The notes beneath the pieces were generated by a model. The model saw only the letters and a list, made by a program, of their open reading frames with translations, was not told the origin of the DNA and searched no databases. From Entomortierella parvispora (Eukaryota; Mortierellomycota; Mortierellomycetes; Mortierellales; Mortierellaceae): a stretch of 64,000 bases of DNA. The translations under genes were made by a program, and so were the position numbers. Below are positions 20,366-31,250 of the stretch, in pieces; position 1 is the stretch's first letter, and each line of letters opens with the position of its first letter. The stretch spans positions 62,001-126,000 of the forward strand of contig OY752151.1 of NCBI GenBank assembly GCA_963573315.1. Direction: 5' to 3'.

Positions 20366-22779
20366 TTAGTCACTGTACAGAAGCGAATCCAGGTTAGTAT
20401 CCTCTTCCTCCTCCATCTGGTCCTCTACAGGTCCAAACGATTCATCAGATGGCAAGCAAGTGTCTGGTTCGAGGTGGTCAGATGGACATGGTGAGGCAAT
20501 TGGTGACGATGCAATCGTGTTTTCAATTTTTCGGCCATCAAGACTGTCTCCATAGATCCAGTCCTCGTCACTTTCAGGCTCAGCCCGTCGATGCGCCTCG
20601 ATTGTGCAGATCATGGATTGCTGCGAGACAGTCAAAGCATATCGGTATGGTGGTTAGTAGATAGGTGTCATAATAACATATCCATCATTGTCACTCATTA
20701 CTTACGCGTAGCTGGAGAAGATGAGTGATGGCCTGTACGTTTTCTTTCATGTCCAACAACCTAGGGGGTAAATCATAGACCGAATATAACTTGTACACCG
20801 ATATGTAGGGACTTGTAGGAACTGCTCGAAGCTGGAAGGTCTGGAAACCGCGATCTGTTCTGGATACGTTAGTTAAAAAGGGTAAAAATATATAATGCAC
20901 AACATGCAACTATATACAACACTCACCTCCAGTATATATGCCGAAAAAGCATGCCTCCTGTCTAAACTGAGTGTTTTTGGCATCCTGAAGTCTGTTCCTC
21001 ATAATTGTATGAGTTTCTCGGATGAGATCGCAACCAGATTCTTTCAAGAACTTGTTCGAAAACTCGTCCCACTCCTTCATCCTTTCGACTACAAGCCAGT
21101 CCTTCAGTTCAATCATATCCCGAGCAATTAGATCGAGCTTGCGACCGACCCTCTTCCTTGGAACTTTGCTGTCTGGCGTCCATTGTCGCCCTTCGTTCTT
21201 TCTTTTCGAGGAGTCCAACCCTATCTTCTCGCCGTCAAGCATGAAAATGCCCTCAAGAACATGAACCAGGCCCAATAGAATCGGCCATGACTTGCGACCC
21301 CAATAGGCTTCGGAAAGGTTAGTAGTAAAAGGCGATGGTTGCTTGGTGTAAAGTTCCTCCCTATATCAGACCAATAAGATCATTAGTATTTGCAACGGTG
21401 ATACCCTCATTCTGTATAAAAAAACTTGAGAGAAAATTACCATTCAAGGAAGGTCTGAAGGATAAGTTTGCATGTCGCTATGTCCTCCACAGGCAAGGGC
21501 ACACCTACAATAGCTTTTCCGTCAATCATTGCTTGTCTGACACTCAGCAAATAATCAACAATGGGCTTTGCGAGTGATGGCAATGTGAATTGGTTCTGTT
21601 TTAGAATTTCGACCCACTAATCATCTGTAAACAGCTTTCTGGTTGCAGGGCAATCAAAGTCAATCATGTATCCTCGGATCCTATACGAAAAAAGGGAAAT
21701 CAAATGAAAGGATGATTAACAGCGAGAAAAATAAAAAATATCAAACGAAGCAACTGGTCAACTCAGTACTTGATAGTTGCGTCCACTTCCAGGCTCGCCC
21801 TGAACAATGTTTCCTCTACACTTCTACCAGATTTTAGTACCCAGAACTTGGAGGAATCTAGACATGAGAAACGCTATCGTTATTATAAAACAGAAAATAT
21901 TATAATAAGTTAGCTTGAAACAGTGAAAAGTTATTCATATATTTACATTGCGCGAATGGCATATATCAGGTGTTCTTACTTCAGTTCTCCTGGTCAGCTT
22001 TGTTTCTGAGATGCCAGCTGGTATCTCCGAATTCAGGGAGGCGCAATCATTAGTCCAATTTTCGCTTTTCCTTCTCTTTGAGTGCGGCTGCTTGGTTTTC
22101 GGTGGGTGGGGTCTCTTCCGGGATATTGATATTCTTTTTGGCTTGTTTTTGTTGACTTTCAATGATTTAGTCCTCTCCAGGCATGTGCTTGTTTCTTGAC
22201 GCTGATCAACGACCTGGAAAGAGGATTCGAATGCATCAGAAACATCCATATGCCCACTACCAGTGCAATCGCTTCTTGACACTTCTGGGTGACATATAGG
22301 TTCCTGGATCGCTCCTGTTAAGACTTGTCCCGCATTGATATTAGTTGCTTTCGCATCCAGGAAGGGGCGTTCATTTGATGCCGACTCGAGAGGTGGTGTA
22401 GATGTCGTGGAGGGAGCTGGAGACGGATGGCCATGCTTAGAGGACATTGGTGCGGACTGTACGGAGGACGTCGTTGGAATCGATAAAGGTCCCATAGGTC
22501 GAGGTGTTCTAAAAATAACCTCGTCTTCGTCGCATGGATCATATTGGTTCTCGCCCTCAGCTTCGTAGATAAAGGGCGCCTCTTTAGATGCTACAGGCAT
22601 GGGTAACAAAAGAGTGATAGTGTATAAGTACAAAATAATTTCCGGTATGTTTGATAGACCACACAAAATAAAAGCACCCTTGCTCAGAGAAGTCACTCAC
22701 ATTGGCTAGAGGATACTTTGGCGTTATCATTGTGAGGTTCAATGTATGGATGCTTCCAGTTGCCTTTACAGAGTGTCAT
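20366..22779 (-). pseudogene. Multi-exon hypothetical protein with one in-frame stop codon
   Basis: Seven exons join in phase on the minus strand: 22779-22701, 22590-21980, 21873-21770, 21680-21441, 21360-20927, 20854-20706 and 20620-20366, about 623 codons. The first part is low complexity with a basic stretch (K-R-R-K). The middle has F-W-V-L-K-S-G-R, D-F-D-C-P-A-T and S-E-A-Y-W-G-R-K-S-W-P. Then come G-R-K-L-D-L-I-A-R-D, M-K-E-W-D-E and F-F-G-I-Y-T-G, and the end is acidic. The layout resembles large uncharacterised protein families of Mortierella-type fungi, from memory; no function is known to me. A TAG at 21619-21617 interrupts the fourth exon where an amino-acid codon is expected. I found no alternative splice that removes it in frame. 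It is either a recent pseudogene or a sequencing error. Confidence 0.55.
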
Positions 22780-22800
22780 AATAAAGAGGCACCACTGAAA

Positions 22801-23443
22801 TCAATATACAGGGAATGCGAGTCTTTGGAGTAATCGGTACTGGTCAATGCAGCGTTTCTTACCCGCACTGACGGAAAACAGGGATGACGATGTAGTTTCT
22901 GTTGTTGAGGATGCCGCCAGTCCTACAAAAGACAAACACAGCAGAAGGGTGACAAAACATGTTAACTGTCGGTCCCTGGCATTAGGCCGCTTTTCGTCCG
23001 ACTCTGTTTTACCAGTCGGGACACTCAAGCCAAATTGCACTATGAGCAACCAATACACGAATCAAAAATAAGCCAATGGTCATAAACGTAAGTCTTACCA
23101 GTACTCCTCGATGATAGTTTAGAGTACCCTTTCTGTGATCGGGCTGCCGCTGCTGCTTGTAAATCCAATGCTGTGTCATTCGCGGTGATCTCCGAACTGA
23201 CTTCAAGGCGCCTTTCAGACCAAAAGGTATCCGCATGGTGCGCTAGGAAATAATTGAAGGATTCTTTCAAGTTCTCTCGCCTGCGCACTTTATCTCTTCT
23301 GTTTCGATAAGTGCCGTATAGTTGTCTGTTGCCAGTTGTCTGTCGGTCAGTCTGAACTCTGCAACAAAGTTTTCAAATGTGACGTGTTCCTCGCTGGAGA
23401 ATTTGCCCTTGACCCATTGTAACTGCTGCTTTGAGAACATTTG
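22801..23443 (-). pseudogene. Probable 5' exons of the same hypothetical gene, frame-disrupted
   Basis: Coding-like segments lie upstream of the hypothetical gene on the same strand. One exon runs from the acceptor at 23444 (ATG 23440-23438) with E-E-H-V-T-F-E-N-F and T-E-E-I-K. Near 23285 the coding sense jumps to another frame (E-N-L-K-E-S-F-N-Y-F), which continues to a donor after 23099. A short Ser/Thr-rich exon (22922-22863) follows. Its donor phase matches an acceptor at about 22767, which would fuse it to the downstream gene in place of that gene's own ATG. I see no intron to explain the frame jump. Whether this is one long gene or two is unresolved. Confidence 0.35.
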
Positions 23444-24317
23444 CTAATGCAGAAATTCATACAAGAGGAATTAAAGCTATTAGATTCTAACGTCCAAACT
23501 CATGTAATCACCGACTCCTTTTGCTGAAAGCACGACCACGTATAATACGTTGAGGAACAGGCTGCCACCACCATTTACGTCCGCGGTCACTTCCCCTATT
23601 CGGCAGAGCCCAGAGGTGTATCTGCTGGAACCAGAGAAGCAGGACCACATATGGCGTCGGGTTTCAGAATGGGCCGCAATTGCGTTCCTCATGGCCGTGT
23701 TTGGGATGGAATAGAGAAAGAGCGAATAAGAGAAAATCACTTGCCTTGTTCATCGACTCTTTGTCACTAAGAAGGGTGGGGGTCGTGTCGAAGTTGGAGT
23801 TGCGTCAACGAGATGCAGATGTGAGGATGGCGGGGAGTAATTACGCGACAAGAATGCGCCACAAGGAAAATACGGTGACGTCACTGGATCTTAAAGCGAG
23901 TGAACGTTGGGCGCAGAGGAGGCGATGATCGAGGCCCTGTGTGTATTGCAATTTGTTGTGGGTGTCAATTGGTGGGTAAACCTGAACTGGCCACCCCGTT
24001 TTCGCTCTCTCACACCGTCTCCCTCCTTATCAGATTTCGATTCTCCCACCCTGTGTTTTTCTCCTCTTCACCTTGCCCCCCTCCTTTTCGCCTCCTCGCC
24101 TGTCTCATCTCGCCATCCATCTCTCACACCTTCTTCTCCCTTTCTTTCTTTCTTTCTCCTTTTGTCCCCTGGCCGCCCGTTGGATTGCTCTCTGTCTCTT
24201 GCTCTCTCTCTCTCTGTCATCCACAATCACCTCTTCCACCCCATCTCTCCCTCTCTCTCTCCTTCACCTGGACTGCAGGCAGTCCCTCCTCTCCTCTTTC
24301 CTCGCACAAAATAAACG
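23444..24317. other. Spacer and CT-rich promoter of the copper ATPase gene
   Basis: From about 24001 to 24300 the plus strand is strongly pyrimidine-rich with CTCTCT runs, typical of a fungal core promoter or 5' UTR. A perfect CRE palindrome lies at 23876-23883. Frames in the CT-rich part are compositional. Confidence 0.45.
23876..23883. promoter_or_regulatory. CRE-type palindrome TGACGTCA
   Basis: A perfect 8-bp ATF/CREB site lies about 540 bp upstream of the copper ATPase ATG. Such sites bind bZIP factors. A single match of this length can occur by chance, so its role is tentative. Confidence 0.35.
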
Positions 24318-24400
24318 GTAAGTCCTGCCACCTTCTTGCTCGAGTGCTCGATACACAATGCTCGAAACTGACCCCTGTTCTGCATTCTATTCTCAACCAG
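24318..24400 (+). other. Probable 5'-UTR intron of the copper ATPase gene
   Basis: A GTAAGT donor at 24318 and a pyrimidine-rich CAACCAG acceptor ending at 24400 define an 83-bp intron of the size used in neighbouring genes. It ends 15 bases before the ATG, so it would sit in the leader. Confidence 0.5.
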
Positions 24401-24415
24401 ACAAAGAGACCCACA

Positions 24416-27400
24416 ATGGCCTCTGGTGACGATCCAACTGGGTCGCTCCTGCACTCCTACGACGATGACGAAGAAGCCCTTTTCCTTGGACACCAGCAGG
24501 ACGGCCTCTCGCCAGCACCTGCCACCCCTCTACCCGCAGCAGCCTCTGCCACAACCAGCATGCCTGTCGTAGGCATGACTTGCATGTCCTGCGTCAATGC
24601 CATCACCTCCGTGCTCAGTGCGCAGCCCGGGATCCAAAACGTGCTCGTCTCGCTCAGAGACAAGGAGGCCACCGTCACTTACAGCCCGTCGACCATCACA
24701 CCAGCGCAGATCAAGGACCATATCGAAGGCTGTGGATTCGATGTTCCCATCGACACTGGCGCACTGCAGCCAACGTCTGTAGACGCTCTCGAGCCAGCCG
24801 TGTCCCCGAGGACACCCATGCCTGGCACCTCTGCAGCATCAACACCTACGCCAGTCAGAGCCACCACACCCGTTGCTCAATTGACTAATTCCCGTCCCGC
24901 AAATACCCTCACCGCACAGCTGTCTATTCAAGGCATGACTTGTGCCTCCTGTGTCGCCTCTATCGAGCGAGCCCTCCAAGGAACCCCTGGCCTCGTTTCC
25001 ATCAAGGTCGCTCTCCTCGCAGAACGAGCCACTGTCGAGTACATCCCTGGATTGACCTCGCCAAAGGACCTGGCTGACCTTATTGACGATATTGGATTCA
25101 AAGCCTCGCCTGTTCAGGAACATCGCCAAAACTACGTGGACCTTCAGGTCTTTGGAATGACCTGTGCCAGCTGTGTGCATTCGATCGAGACTGAGCTGCG
25201 AAAGATGAATGGAATCATCTCTGCCAGCGTGAGTCTGACCCTCCAGGCCGCCAAGGTCGAGTACGATTCTCAAGTGGTCGGCGTGCGGGACATTGTGGAG
25301 CGGATCGAGGACATGGGATTCAATGCCTTGTTGTCTGAACGCTCCCAGAATGTCCAAGTGGAGTCGCTGAGTCGAACCAAAGAGATTACAGAGTGGCGTG
25401 ATGCCCTGAAGACCAGCTTGATGTTGGCCGTCCCCGTCTTTTTGATTTCAATGATCATGCCCATGTTTGCTTGGGGTCGATCCATCTACGACTCCCAGTT
25501 GTTTTTCCACTTGGCCTTTGGAGATGTTTTGGCCGGTATCCTGACCGTCCCTGTGCAGTTTGGTGTTGGACGGCGGTTCCTTGTCAGTGCTTACAAGGCC
25601 CTCAAGCACAGCGTCGCCACCATGGATGTCCTCATTTCCCTTGGAACCTTGTCTGCGTTCACGTTCTCAGTCTTCTCAATGCTTTACACTGTCTTTTCAC
25701 CCGACCATCCCAAGACCACCGTCTTTTTTGACACCTCCAGCATGTTGATCACGTTCGTGACCATTGGTCGCTATCTTGAGAACATGGCCAAGGGTCAGAC
25801 CTCGGTGGCGCTTTCAAAGCTCATGTGCCTGACTCCTCCCACCTGCACCATCTACGTGCGGGATCCCGCCACTGGGGAACGCGTTTCAGAGAGAGAGATC
25901 CCATCCGAGTTGGTGCAAAAGGGAGATTGGATTAAGGTTGTGCCTGGAGACAAGATCCCTACTGATGGTCAAGTTATTTCTGGTCAATCCACCGTGGACG
26001 AGAGTATGGTGACTGGCGAGGTCGATCCGATTCTCAAAGGTCCAGGATCGATCGTCATTGGCGGTACCGTGAACGCCCTGGGCACCTTTGACATGGAGGC
26101 CACCCGTGTGGGATCAGAGACCACTCTTGCTCAGATTGTGCAGTTGGTAGAGGACGCCCAAACCTCCAAGGCACCCATTCAGGCTTATGCCGACAAGATT
26201 GCAGGAGTATTTGTCCCCACCGTGATCTTGATTGCAGTGTTGACCTTTGTTGTCTGGATGATCATCTCAAACACACTTCAACAAGCCGACCTGCCCGCCA
26301 TGTTCATGATGGAACCCTCAAAGTTTGTCGCCTGCTTGAAACTTTGCATCTCTGTGATTGTTGTTGCCTGCCCTTGTGCTCTTGGACTCTCCACCCCCAC
26401 TGCGGTCATGGTCGGTACCGGCGTTGGTGCGCAGAACGGCATCCTGATCAAGAGCGCGATTGCGCTTGAAGAGGCCCACAAGATCACCATGGTGGTCTTT
26501 GATAAGACTGGAACCTTGACCCATGGAAAGCTCATGGTGGCAGAGTGGAATGTAAAGCCTTCGTCTTCACTCTTGTCGTCTTCAGCCACCGGTTCCTCTT
26601 CGACTATGGGGTCACTTCATGATAATGATCTCTATGCCATCATTGGTGCAGCCGAGTCGGCCTCGGAGCACCCTCTTGGTCGCGCCATCGGACTCTTTGC
26701 AAAGGAAAAGCTTGGCATGGAGCAGTTCCCAGCGACAGTCACCGACTTTTTATCCAAACCAGGACAGGGTATTGAGTGCTCCGTGGCTACCAAGGCCATG
26801 ACGAGCTCTTGCAAGGTCATGATCGGTAACTCTTCCTGGCTCAAGGAACGCCAGGTCGAACTGCCAACTCAGTTGGCAGGCGAGAAGACAGAACAGGAAA
26901 AACGTGGCCGCACCACCGTTCTGGTGGCCATTAACAACAAGTATGTTGGATGGATTGCGCTCTCTGATACTATCAAGCAAGAAGCCGCGAGGACTGTTGC
27001 TAGACTTCAGCAGATGGGCATTCAGGTCGCCATGGTCACCGGCGACCAGCCCTTGGTTGCACAAGTCATGGCCAACGAATGCGGTATTCAACAGGTCCAT
27101 GCAGGCGTTTCACCCGCTGGCAAGACAGCCATTGTTTCCAAGCTCCAGAATGAAGGACACTGTGTAGCCATGATTGGAGATGGTATCAATGACTCTCCTG
27201 CGTTAGCCCAGAGCAATCTCGGTATCGCTCTCAAGTCGGGCACTGATATTGCCATGGAAGCTGCCGACATGGTTCTCATGCGTGGTGATCTGACGGACGT
27301 GGTCGCGGCGATGGAGCTTTGTCGGGTGATTTTCAGGAGAATCCGTTACAACTTTGCATGGGCCTGCGTTTACAACGTGCTGGGCGTGCCTCTGGCCATG

Positions 27401-27724
27401 GGTCTGTTCCTCCCTTGGGGATATCATATCCACCCCATGATGGCCGGTCTGATGATGGCCTTCTCGAGCGTAAGTGTGGTCTGTTCAAGTCTGCTGTTGA
27501 AACGATGGAGGAAACCCCACCTCCGCGACGTCACCCAGCGAGAGCGCGAGGCCATTTTGCGCAAGGAGTTGGAAAAGAGGAAAGAAGCGACAATTCGAGC
27601 CCACTGGCGGATGCAACTGGGGGGTCAAAAGTCTTCTGGAAAGTCCTTGGCCTCCAGGGGCAACGGTTATGTCCGTGTTGGATCGGAGGATGTGGACGAA
27701 ACAGAGATGGACCAGTTTGTGTAG
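24416..27724 (+). CDS. CCC2: Copper-transporting P1B-type ATPase (CCC2/ATP7 family)
   Basis: A single uninterrupted exon of 1102 residues. Three heavy-metal-associated domains each carry G-M-T-C-x-S-C (residues 53-59, 173-179 and 247-253). The P-type core follows: the C-P-C metal site in a transmembrane helix (652-654), the phosphorylation motif D-K-T-G-T-L-T (D696), S-E-H-P (750-753) and G-D-G-I-N-D (about 921-926). Four helices precede the actuator domain (T-G-E near 26012), two surround it and two follow the catalytic domain. Family knowledge: it pumps Cu(I) into the trans-Golgi or secretory lumen for cuproenzymes such as multicopper oxidases, receiving copper from an Atx1-type chaperone. 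The start is the first ATG after a probable leader intron. A 3.3-kb intronless frame is unusual beside intron-rich neighbours. Confidence 0.96.
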   Translation: MASGDDPTGSLLHSYDDDEEALFLGHQQDGLSPAPATPLPAAASATTSMPVVGMTCMSCVNAITSVLSAQPGIQNVLVSLRDKEATVTYSPSTITPAQIKDHIEGCGFDVPIDTGALQPTSVDALEPAVSPRTPMPGTSAASTPTPVRATTPVAQLTNSRPANTLTAQLSIQGMTCASCVASIERALQGTPGLVSIKVALLAERATVEYIPGLTSPKDLADLIDDIGFKASPVQEHRQNYVDLQVFGMTCASCVHSIETELRKMNGIISASVSLTLQAAKVEYDSQVVGVRDIVERIEDMGFNALLSERSQNVQVESLSRTKEITEWRDALKTSLMLAVPVFLISMIMPMFAWGRSIYDSQLFFHLAFGDVLAGILTVPVQFGVGRRFLVSAYKALKHSVATMDVLISLGTLSAFTFSVFSMLYTVFSPDHPKTTVFFDTSSMLITFVTIGRYLENMAKGQTSVALSKLMCLTPPTCTIYVRDPATGERVSEREIPSELVQKGDWIKVVPGDKIPTDGQVISGQSTVDESMVTGEVDPILKGPGSIVIGGTVNALGTFDMEATRVGSETTLAQIVQLVEDAQTSKAPIQAYADKIAGVFVPTVILIAVLTFVVWMIISNTLQQADLPAMFMMEPSKFVACLKLCISVIVVACPCALGLSTPTAVMVGTGVGAQNGILIKSAIALEEAHKITMVVFDKTGTLTHGKLMVAEWNVKPSSSLLSSSATGSSSTMGSLHDNDLYAIIGAAESASEHPLGRAIGLFAKEKLGMEQFPATVTDFLSKPGQGIECSVATKAMTSSCKVMIGNSSWLKERQVELPTQLAGEKTEQEKRGRTTVLVAINNKYVGWIALSDTIKQEAARTVARLQQMGIQVAMVTGDQPLVAQVMANECGIQQVHAGVSPAGKTAIVSKLQNEGHCVAMIGDGINDSPALAQSNLGIALKSGTDIAMEAADMVLMRGDLTDVVAAMELCRVIFRRIRYNFAWACVYNVLGVPLAMGLFLPWGYHIHPMMAGLMMAFSSVSVVCSSLLLKRWRKPHLRDVTQREREAILRKELEKRKEATIRAHWRMQLGGQKSSGKSLASRGNGYVRVGSEDVDETEMDQFV

Positions 27725-27819
27725 TCCGACTTTGTTCTATATACCATTTTTGCATATTAACATAAGTTGTCTTCATAAAACTCATAAAAATGTAAACCAA
27801 AACTTTATTAGAAACTATC

Positions 27820-30800
27820 TCAAATCTGGCCCTTGATGTCAATCATCTGATATTTCTTGCTAGCTTCCACCACGAAGGGCACAGCCTGCTTTGTATCTAG
27901 AAATTGGTGCTGCTTCCTCCCAGTAGTCGGGTCTTGATCCTGATTGAGAAAACGCAGGATGCCCATAGACTTCAAGAAATGGATACAGTCGATTTCGTCC
28001 GTAAATCCAAGAGTTGACACCAAGAACGACACCTCAATCGATGGACGGTAGCTATGACAATAACCAATAAACGAAACATGATCCACAAGTTAATATCTTG
28101 ATATCGACTCTTGCACCCCCTTTGACATCAAAAGATACAAAAACAAAGCACAAGATCTGCAACACTTACGCTTTGCAAATCGTCTTCATGGCTTCCACTC
28201 GCTCGCGTTCGACAAATTGATCCATCAAATATCCCCCCATGTTAGGCGCCTCAAGGTAAAGCTTGAACAAGGCGTGATAATTGGAGGATGCCAACGATGT
28301 ACGAACTTGAAGAGCGTGCTTCACGGCAGGATCTTGCTTTTGAGCAGGTGTCAGCGAGGCCAGCATGGCGATAATATCTATCAACGCAAGAGAACATATC
28401 AAAGGTTAAATCCACCATTTATCATGGCGCAGGGGCTCTGACATGTGGCCTTCACCAGGAGATCCCGATGCCTTACCTGACGGGTTGCGAGTGTGCAGGA
28501 GGTAAAGAATACGATAAGCGGTAAATTCCATGACGTGGCCTTTCAAGTCATATTGATAAAGCTGCTTAAGCTGTGTTTGACACTGGTTGTACTCGCCAAG
28601 ATCACCCTATTGAAAGAAGGAAAAAGTGAAAAGTGCAGTGAGGCGATTAGAAAAGAAGTTGTGTCCAATAAGAAAATGAAAAAATGGTCGCTGCTTGATG
28701 GGTCGGATCCTACCTTTTCCAAAGCAATCCTCGCGTGAATCTCATACACCTGAACAGTGAATTCATTCTTGATGCGCTGCACCTATTGTGATCAATGAAC
28801 TTAGAGTCAAGCATTTCGGAAAATAAAAAATAAAAAATAAAAAAGGCGTCCTGGGCCTGATTGCTGGAGCTTACCGTCAGATCCTGGCGAACACTCTTGA
28901 ACTGGTCACAGATATAGGCGTAATTCTGGTCCTGACGCCATTTATCCTTCAACAACTCCAGAGTTTTCTTCAAAACACTGACAGGGCGAACTGTAGACGG
29001 CTCTGGGGCCTGTGAGAATAATTAATATAAAGCCATTGTTAGAATAACGATGAGGAACGTCCGGCATTTAGAGCTAGCTCCTTTCACTTACCGAAGTCAG
29101 GCGCAAATAGTTTTTCTCTAGCTTTGTACTGGTGCCTACAATGGTATACTCATCCCAGTCGATAACGTCCGAATTGAACACTGGAGGAGCATACTGAACA
29201 CGAACTGGCTTTTTCACGGGCGGCTTATCTTCTAACTGATCCTCGAAACGACGCATCCTTTTTTCTCGTCTAGCCTTTTCATCAGATCCCATCGTCTCCA
29301 GCTCTGGCGAGTCACTTGATCGGCGTCTAAAAGAGTACAGGTGTCACTAGGGCGCGAACCAATCAATTACAAAGGTCAAGTTGACACTTACGATTTCTTT
29401 TTCCTGTATTTGCTATATGAGAGTAGAAATATTGAGGTTAGCAAGAAATAATTAAAGGCACATTCAACACTCAACAGGCGTCATACTATGGAGGCATAGA
29501 GTCTTACCTTGGCACCTCCATCGCATCCCAATCAACTGTCCACAGCATATTCTGGGCGTGGTATTTTGCTACTAAACTCTTGAGATCAATTTGAGCAGCA
29601 TCCTGATCTTCGACTGCGATTGTTTCAAAAACTCGCTGAACATAATCCTTCAGAGACTGGGGCCAACCCTCGTTGGCTCCAGTGGATTGCTGTGGGGGCT
29701 CCTTGGACTCTAACACGTTGCTTGTTAATGGCTTTACTTTTTTGGACTTTACCGACAGGTAAGCGGGCTCTATGAACGCGCAAAAAATAACAAAAATTGA
29801 GTTCGTCAATGTTAAAAGGTCATTGGCGCAAGTCAATTCTCAAACTATCTTTGTAAAAGTCTTACTCTCAAGCTTGGACTTGGACATGTCAGTGTCGTTT
29901 CTTTTACATGTTTCCGAGGGATGATATTAGATTAGTTGGAGGAAAGTTCATATGAAAATAAATTATCAGACTCGCGGTAAAATCCTCACCTTGATTGAAA
30001 ACCGTTGTCCGTAATAGAGGTGTCTCGCAGTTTCTGCTCAACACCAAGACGCTTCTCCTGATCCTTCTTTTGCCGCAAACTCTCGGCCTCTAGATGTTTT
30101 TGCTTTTGAAAGGCCTGGTAGTCAAATGCAGTCTGCTTTTGCTGCTGCTGCTGTTGCTGTTGTGATTTTAAATATCCACCTGGCCTTCCGTATTGTCCTC
30201 CTTGTTGATGATCTGAATGAGGCACAGATGCCGCTGGTTGGTGTGGGGCAGCGCTTGAGCTATAGGGAGAGGATGAGTAGGGCTGATGCTGCGGGTTCTG
30301 GTAGGATGACTGGTAAGAATAAGGATGAGACGTTAGTACAGGAGTGCTTGCTGGATGGTGTGCTTGCCCTGCGGCTGGGGCTTGATGGGGCGCCTGATGA
30401 GGGACGGCTGTGTAAGGGTATGGCTGATGTGCCTGTGATTGCTGGGCGTAGTAATCTGGATATGCTGAAGGATTATATGGTTGGATCGCCTGAGGTGCTG
30501 GTGCTGCCGCTGGAGGCGCTGATCCAGGAGGTGGCACAGTGTATCCGTAATGGGCGTAGTAGGCTGCGTATTGCTGGGCGTACTGTTCTTCCGGTGTTAA
30601 CCCCTGTGTCTGTGCTGGAGCCTGCGCTGTTGCAGCAGGTGGGTACTGCTGGTAGTATGCAGAGTAATCCTGGGTAGTCTGCGGTGCTGGTAAGCCTGCA
30701 GGCGGGTGAATCCCTTGCGCAGGCTGTTGAAATCCCGGGTTCGCGGCAAGCCTGTATACAACGCCAAGGGGGATTGTTAGTCTCTTCTGAGAAGACATTT

Positions 30801-30989
30801 GAGAATATGAATCCGCCGGGTTTTGGGGAGAGATACGCACCAGGCTTGGTACTGCTGAGTGTATTGATGATACTGCTCGGCGTAGAGGTCTGCTGCTGCC
30901 TGATCTGCCGAGGAGGCGACGGGGGTTTGGTTCGCCAGGTTGGAGAAGTGAGGATGGAGGTCGCGGGGAGTGATGGGCTCGGGGCCGAG
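27820..30989 (-). CDS. THP3: SAC3/GANP-PCI protein, Thp3/LENG8-like
   Basis: Eleven exons join in phase: (30989)-30841, 30751-29990, 29900-29866, 29769-29508, 29412-29392, 29326-29092, 29009-28875, 28782-28714, 28606-28477, 28377-28170 and 28051-27820. The N-terminal ~250 residues are rich in Gln, Pro, Tyr and Ala, with a poly-Gln run encoded near 30140-30160. A basic linker with R-R-E-K-R-M-R-R-F follows. The C-terminal third is the SAC3/GANP/PCI region: V-G-T-S-T[11 protein letters not shown], D-L-x-E-Y-N-Q-C, Y-R-I-L-Y-L-L-H and the winged-helix end. Family knowledge: yeast Thp3 pairs with Csn12 in transcription elongation and mRNA maturation; LENG8 is the animal relative. The first exon is open from 30989 but has no in-frame ATG, so an upstream exon or a non-AUG start is needed. 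It converges on the copper ATPase gene with 95 bp between stops. Confidence 0.85.
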
Positions 30990-31250
30990 TTATGGGCAAT
31001 GAGCTTGATGTGATGTGAGAGCGAGCGAGAGCGAGAGAGAGAGAGACAAGGAGATGACAGCAACAACAGGAAACGCAGAGCAGGCGGATTAATGCGCACA
31101 CATGCATGCATGCATGCGCTCTGGTGGCTTGGAATGAGAAGCGTGACTGTTTATGTGTTGTCGCTCTCGGCCATTCAGTCCGAGCTGCATTGGCTGCTCG
31201 CCTTCCATCCCTCCGTCCTGCCGCCACTGCTCCCCCCTCCCTCGCAACTA
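30990..31250. promoter_or_regulatory. Bidirectional promoter of the Thp3-like and RlmN genes
   Basis: The GCATGC array lies at 31101-31118, next to a TGCGCACA word (31093). The minus strand has a pyrimidine tract (about 31020-31050) that could be the core promoter, or the 3' end of an intron, of the Thp3-like gene. Confidence 0.5.

Noticed and set aside
23480-23740. An 86-residue minus-strand frame
   Set aside because: It could not be joined in phase to the downstream exon and shows no recognisable motif.
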